From Gnetum montanum (lineage: Eukaryota > Streptophyta > Gnetopsida > Gnetales > Gnetaceae), in the NCBI GenBank assembly GCA_015680685.1, contig MNCI01020185.1, positions 525,120 through 589,119 of the forward strand: a stretch of DNA of 64,000 nt, given 5' to 3'. The notes under the pieces are model-generated. The model was given only the letters and a program-made list of their open reading frames with translations. It searched no databases and was not told the DNA's origin. Below, one piece after another: positions 59,560 through 64,000 of the stretch (the stretch's first letter is position 1; each line of letters starts with the position of its first letter). The position numbers and the translations under genes are program-made.

Positions 59560-61830
59560 CCATGATCAAGAATTACTAACTGAATTGCAACTAGAACCAA
59601 TGATGATGATATTCTCCCTAGGTTTTATGATGTACACTTGTTTGAATCATTTGGTGATAATGATGCCCGTTTGTTTAATTGGGACGATGATCATGAATGT
59701 AATGAAGTTGTATATATTCCAAGGAAGCATGTTCATGACAAAAATATTAAATTAATTAATAAGATTTATGTTCTAACATATAGAGGATTTATCAATGATG
59801 ATCCCCAACTCCATGTGTAGGCATTTGACAATGCTTGCTACAGGTAGGGAATTGTTGGCAACTGGTAGAAGTTGTGGTTATTTTCCTAAACCTTCATCAA
59901 GCATGTAAAAACTTAATACAAGTCATTGCCTTCCAAATCAAATTAAAAAATGGGCAAATATGGTCAAAATATTTTACACTAAATTTTAGACTTATTCCCA
60001 TATTTCAAAAATTTGGAAGGAGATGGATCTTAGAGGTAAGGAGCTTGTGAACTACTAGACATAGCCATGGAGAGGTACATGAAAATTACCCACCACTATT
60101 TGAACCATGACTTCATCCGAATAGAGTAGCTCATGCATATCATGGAAGGTCTAAGATAGGAAATAAGGGAGCATGTGGACATGTACATAATGGATCAAGC
60201 ACACAAAAATTCTATGGCTTAAATTAAAGTGCTCCTTGACATCATAACAAGTATGGAAGATGAATGGAAAACGTGATAATTAGTTGAGAAGTACAATCAT
60301 GATCCTATGCAAATAAGAGAGGTCAAAAACATTAAACATGCATCCAAAAATCCCATTGTAGTTAAGGCCTTAGTTCAACATCAACTTCAAACAAAGAAGG
60401 CTTTGATAGACTTGGCTTACAAGGTGGACCAAGTGTGAGAAGTAATGACCACTATCCTTAAGGATATCAAAGGTAAGGTGGTTGAAGCTGAAACTAAAGA
60501 AATTCAAGCACATAAATGTAGAAAGAAGCATGAAGGCAAGGGTAAAGATAGCTTTCATACTCTATGAGCATTAAAGAAGATCCAGATGAGGCTTCCTCAT
60601 TTTCTAGTGATAAGAGCATCTACAAATATTTCATAAATCCTCATAACTTAGAGTGTTTCCCAATCATGACTCACATGATTGGTGAAATGTACTATTTTGG
60701 CATGCCTCTAAATCCCAAGTTCATCAAAAAATAAACAAGTAGGACTTTGTATCCTAGCCAATCATACTATCTTAGAGGTGTGTGCTCATTACCCGTGTAG
60801 TAGTACCAATAGTGGTAAGCTTCAAATCCTTAGGGTACTACTCCATGGAATCTTCCTACTTCAATGTAATAATAGATGGTACTTCCCTCTAATCCCTACT
60901 TTCAAGGTATCTAATAAGGTACTCACTAATCCCCACAAATAACACCTTAACAGTACTTGCCTACTCCAAGTAGTTTTTCCCACTAACCTCCTTAACAACA
61001 GTAGTAGCTTCTACTTCTTGGTCCCATGCAAGGTGGGATACCTAGTCAATCATAACCAAGGTAAGCTAAATCTTGTAGTATTTTCTACTACACTAATCTT
61101 ACTTCCATGTATGCTACTAGGCAGTATTATCAAATACTTATTGATTTGGTTATAGGGAGAAGTCCAAGGTCCTAGACAAAAAATTCTACCAAAATTGTAA
61201 ATGTGAGCATCATGTGACTAAATTTTCTCCATTCTTTTCATTATATGAAGATGATGATAATGCAAGCTAGATGGGAGTCCATGTCAAGGAGGTCTCAGCT
61301 ATGTTCCATGAACATCCTCTAAGAAAAACATCCATTTAAGGATTAATTTCTAAAATTATGTTCAGTAAATTTAACATGATGGCACCTGATGGTAATGATG
61401 TCATCATTATATGGTTAAAGAAAAAAAGATATCTAAAGAAAGATTGGATATTAATAGTCCCATAGTGGAGATTCAAATTGATGAGAAAGGTCACTACCTA
61501 GCTTTCTATGGCTTTTTTTTTAGAGTCAGCATCATCTCATTGTAGTAGCACCTTGATTGAGGGCTTTCTCTTCTCAAGGGTACTAACATTTGGTTGAAGC
61601 TGGTGGACCAATCTTACATGTACCCCATGAGATAAGTGAACTATGTAAGGATAACATTGATGGGATGGTTTTACCCTAAATATTTCTTGGTGATCATGAC
61701 AAAAAATAAGGTGGGGAATGGCTTCTCTATCAGTATGGAAAGGACCTGGTTGAGCACCATCAATGTTAGGTTAGTCTTCCATGATCTTCGCCTTGAAATT
61801 AGTAGGAGGTATGAGACTAGAAGAATCTAA
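59560..61830 (+). pseudogene. gag-protease of element H, heavily decayed
   Basis: Aligned by motif with the other gags: YRGFINDDPQLHV-AFDNAC (about 59790), then W-KLWLFS-TFIKHVKT-YKSL (about 59860-59930), then DIAMERYMKITHHYLNHDF and LMHIMEGLR-EIREHVDMY (about 60050-60190). A Lys/Glu-rich helix follows to 60540. A Cys/His remnant NCKCEHHVTKFSPFF lies near 61195-61240. The protease remnant at 61636-61830 has ISMERTWLSTINVRLVFHDL in place of the ILGR-WL block. Many stops and frameshifts. The subfamily is more distant from A, D and P than they are from each other. No RT follows. Confidence 0.65.
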
Positions 61831-61839
61831 TATAAGAAG

Positions 61840-64000
61840 ATACCTTGTGATCCTTCCCAATCATGTAGCACCATAAAAACATGTCATTCAAGAGAGTTAG
61901 ACAAAATATTTCTCATCAACAAGTAACACTTTAAGCATCACAAAGAACATCTTTTACCTCTGATCATGCTTAACACTTAATCTCTATGTTATACTCAATG
62001 GTTTACTAGGTGATAGATATGGATTATTTTTGGGGAAGGAACCCTTCAAGTTATGTTAAAAGCTTTCTTTTATTTCTACTATTTTAGTTTCTATATTTAA
62101 TAAAGTGTTATGTTTAGTTAGAATTTTTATACTTTTTAAGCTTAATGGGTAATCATTATGATATTTTCTTTTCTTTTAGTGTGTATGTGAAAAAATCAAT
62201 TAATGTGCTGCATGAATGCTTATCTAATAAGCCAATAATGGATGGATGTGTTCCAAATGCGATGATGATATGAGAGTATCAAACAGGTCTAAAGTGAAGC
62301 CTTGATCAATGAAATGTTTGCATAATAGAATTCATCCATCCACTTTTTCTCTATTCATCATCAGTGAACTAGGCTCAAATTCAATAGGGAGCTAGGACTC
62401 ATACTGTGAGCTTTTAAAGCTTATTTTACTGGAACCATAGGTAGGTGATGGATCCATATCTTAGTGTGTCATCTTTGGAATCCTTAAAGAGTGATTAGTT
62501 ACCGGAAAGGAAAGTGTGTGTCATCAAGGATCCTTGTGACCACTAGATGGGTCTAATTAATGTAATTGAACCAATATGCACATGCTATCATGCATGGCCA
62601 CCCTAGTCATTAGAGTTTTGTGATCTCATGGACCTATTTATGACATGCAGTGAAGAATGAATCCTCATGATTGTATAATTCAAGGACTCCAAGTAGTCAT
62701 ATAACACTCCAATCATTTCCATGATTCTCATGCATCATTTGAAGACTCTCTTCTCATGAAAGAAAAAGAAAAGAAGAAAAAATGAAGAGAAAAGATATAT
62801 AAGAGAAAAGAAAATAAGAATATGAAAAAAAGAGAGAAGAAAGAAGAGAAAAAAAAAGAATAATAAAATAATGATAATGATAAGAAGAGAAGTTAATGGA
62901 AACAGCAATATAACTTCAGTATTATCTATCTACACAAATTGATATTCTTACCATTCTAGAATAACCTTATGATTACTTAAATTAAGACTAAATGAGTGGT
63001 TGAACCAACATCTAAGTAAACCTTTCTCATGTTTAACTTATTTCCTTGATCACTTGACTTTAAAAATGTCACAATTCTAGATAGTCTCTTACTCATCCCT
63101 ACCCCTGGCCACAAAGGCTTAGAAGTCTCTCTCTAAAATAAATTTGGTAATATCAAATGTTTCTTTCATCTAAATTCTAAATCCATGTATTTTAAATGTC
63201 AAGATCATAAACCTTAATCTAAACTAGAACTATATTCAAACCTAGAAATTTCTAATTATTTGGTCATAGCATTATAATCATAGCTGAGATGTGGGACTAG
63301 TTATTATAGCTAGAGTGATCAATAAGAGGTTTTGGGTAAAGTGAAATTCAAGGAACCTACTATGCATACATGCATGGATGAAGAAAAACCAACTTGGAAT
63401 CTTAACCTCTAGATGATTTGCAGCTTGTTGTCTTGGTTTAGTTTCATCAATGGTTAGATCATGGAATAATCAAGGCTAGATAACACTAGTAAGTGGTAGG
63501 TATGACCTTATACTTAAAACCCTATTGTATGAATGAGTAGTAGTAAATGGATATGGAAGTGGATCTCTTCTGGGTTGTAGGACATGTTCACATGCTCCTA
63601 TGAGTTAATTGAATGATTGGTTGGGAATTTGATGATTGCACTCTTACCTTCTCTCTCTTATCCATCATTCCTTTTTCATCTCTTTCTTTCCACTCTATGC
63701 ATTCTTATGTGGAGCAGGATCACTTTGTTTTTCTTAAACACTTAAAATACATCAAATCTACTTATTATTCGAGATAAATTAATTTCTATAAAATAAGAAA
63801 ATTAGTTATCTTTAATTAATTCAAAGAATATTACAACCACAATGAAACCAAAATCCTACATAATAATACTCATACACTCAAACGATATTATGAAGCATGA
63901 TGCTCTACAACCACATACATGATTGACCTCAATGCAAAGCATAATCAAAATAGATCTCTCCCATACATAGAAGATTGAGATCAATACACACATGTGTGTG
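61840..64000. other. no gene recognised
   Basis: Probably the 3' internal region of element H and unique DNA. A T-rich block follows at 62050-62170, the usual post-gag context. I see no LTR end and no ORF worth calling. Confidence 0.45.
62757..62893 (+). repeat. purine-rich low-complexity tract
   Basis: About 135 bp almost entirely A and G (AAGAAAAAGAAAAGAAGAAA-type), which could act as a polypurine region but has no LTR start after it. Confidence 0.85.

Noticed and set aside
1-64000. CRISPR arrays, bacterial operons, ribosome-binding sites
   Set aside because: Nothing in the window is prokaryotic; the tandem repeats lack spacer-repeat structure and belong to plant retroelements.

Overview
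The window reads as plant nuclear DNA from a large, repeat-dominated genome. The evidence is a stack of nested, decayed Ty3/Gypsy LTR retrotransposons, mostly of the Athila/Tat type, with gag zinc knuckles of the form C-X2-C-X3-H-X4-C and primer-binding sites resembling the tRNA-Asp type. There is also one Tat-like pol, at least one tRNA-derived SINE family, a LINE remnant, a 5S-like scrap and AT-rich unique filler. Gene scarcity and heavy decay would suit a gymnosperm or another giant plant genome, but I cannot name the species. I found no convincing host gene. Almost every coding trace is a broken transposon ORF.

Layout. 1-5219: minus-strand gag-protease element (A) with its 5' LTR, cut by the window edge and inserted into another element. 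5220-6900: plus-strand gag/protease of a Tat-like element. 6930-14257: non-coding, with minisatellites and a roughly 3.5-kb array of ~190-bp units arranged as ~380-bp dimers. 14258-20482: Tat-like pol, split by a 2970-bp probable solo LTR (14441-17410) with a perfect CTTTA target duplication. 20483-22290: 3' UTR and candidate LTR, including a G-tract. 22290-23600: minus-strand LTR and gag start of another element. 23790-24362 and 46075-46618: a pair of related LTRs, the first followed by an initiator-Met-like primer-binding site. Between them, 24971-42622 holds an unusual unit with LTR ends in inverted orientation, both flanked by TAAGG. Its right-hand LTR is interrupted by a structurally complete 8.7-kb element (D, 33501-42202) with ACATC target duplications. 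42628-48500: mostly non-coding filler with tRNA-like relics and a 5S-like fragment. 48500-50024: minus-strand gag-protease (F) with a SINE. 50025-52840: LTR-like DNA with a LINE remnant and a second SINE. 52900-57000 and 59550-61830: two more plus-strand gag-protease elements (G, H).

How the parts relate. Seven gag modules of one broad lineage occur, in both orientations, and none is followed by reverse transcriptase or integrase. The best preserved copy (D) is a whole element carrying gag plus a second long ORF (ORF2) and no pol, so at least part of this family looks non-autonomous by design rather than merely truncated. ORF2 has its own upstream LTR-like promoter and a consensus splice acceptor immediately before its ATG. 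A purine-rich motif like the terminal polypurine tract recurs after the gag module in several copies. These points, the inverted-LTR unit and the dimeric array are the most interesting parts of the window. One exact 75-bp duplication around a single N inside ORF2 looks like an assembly error, and collapsing it restores the reading frame.
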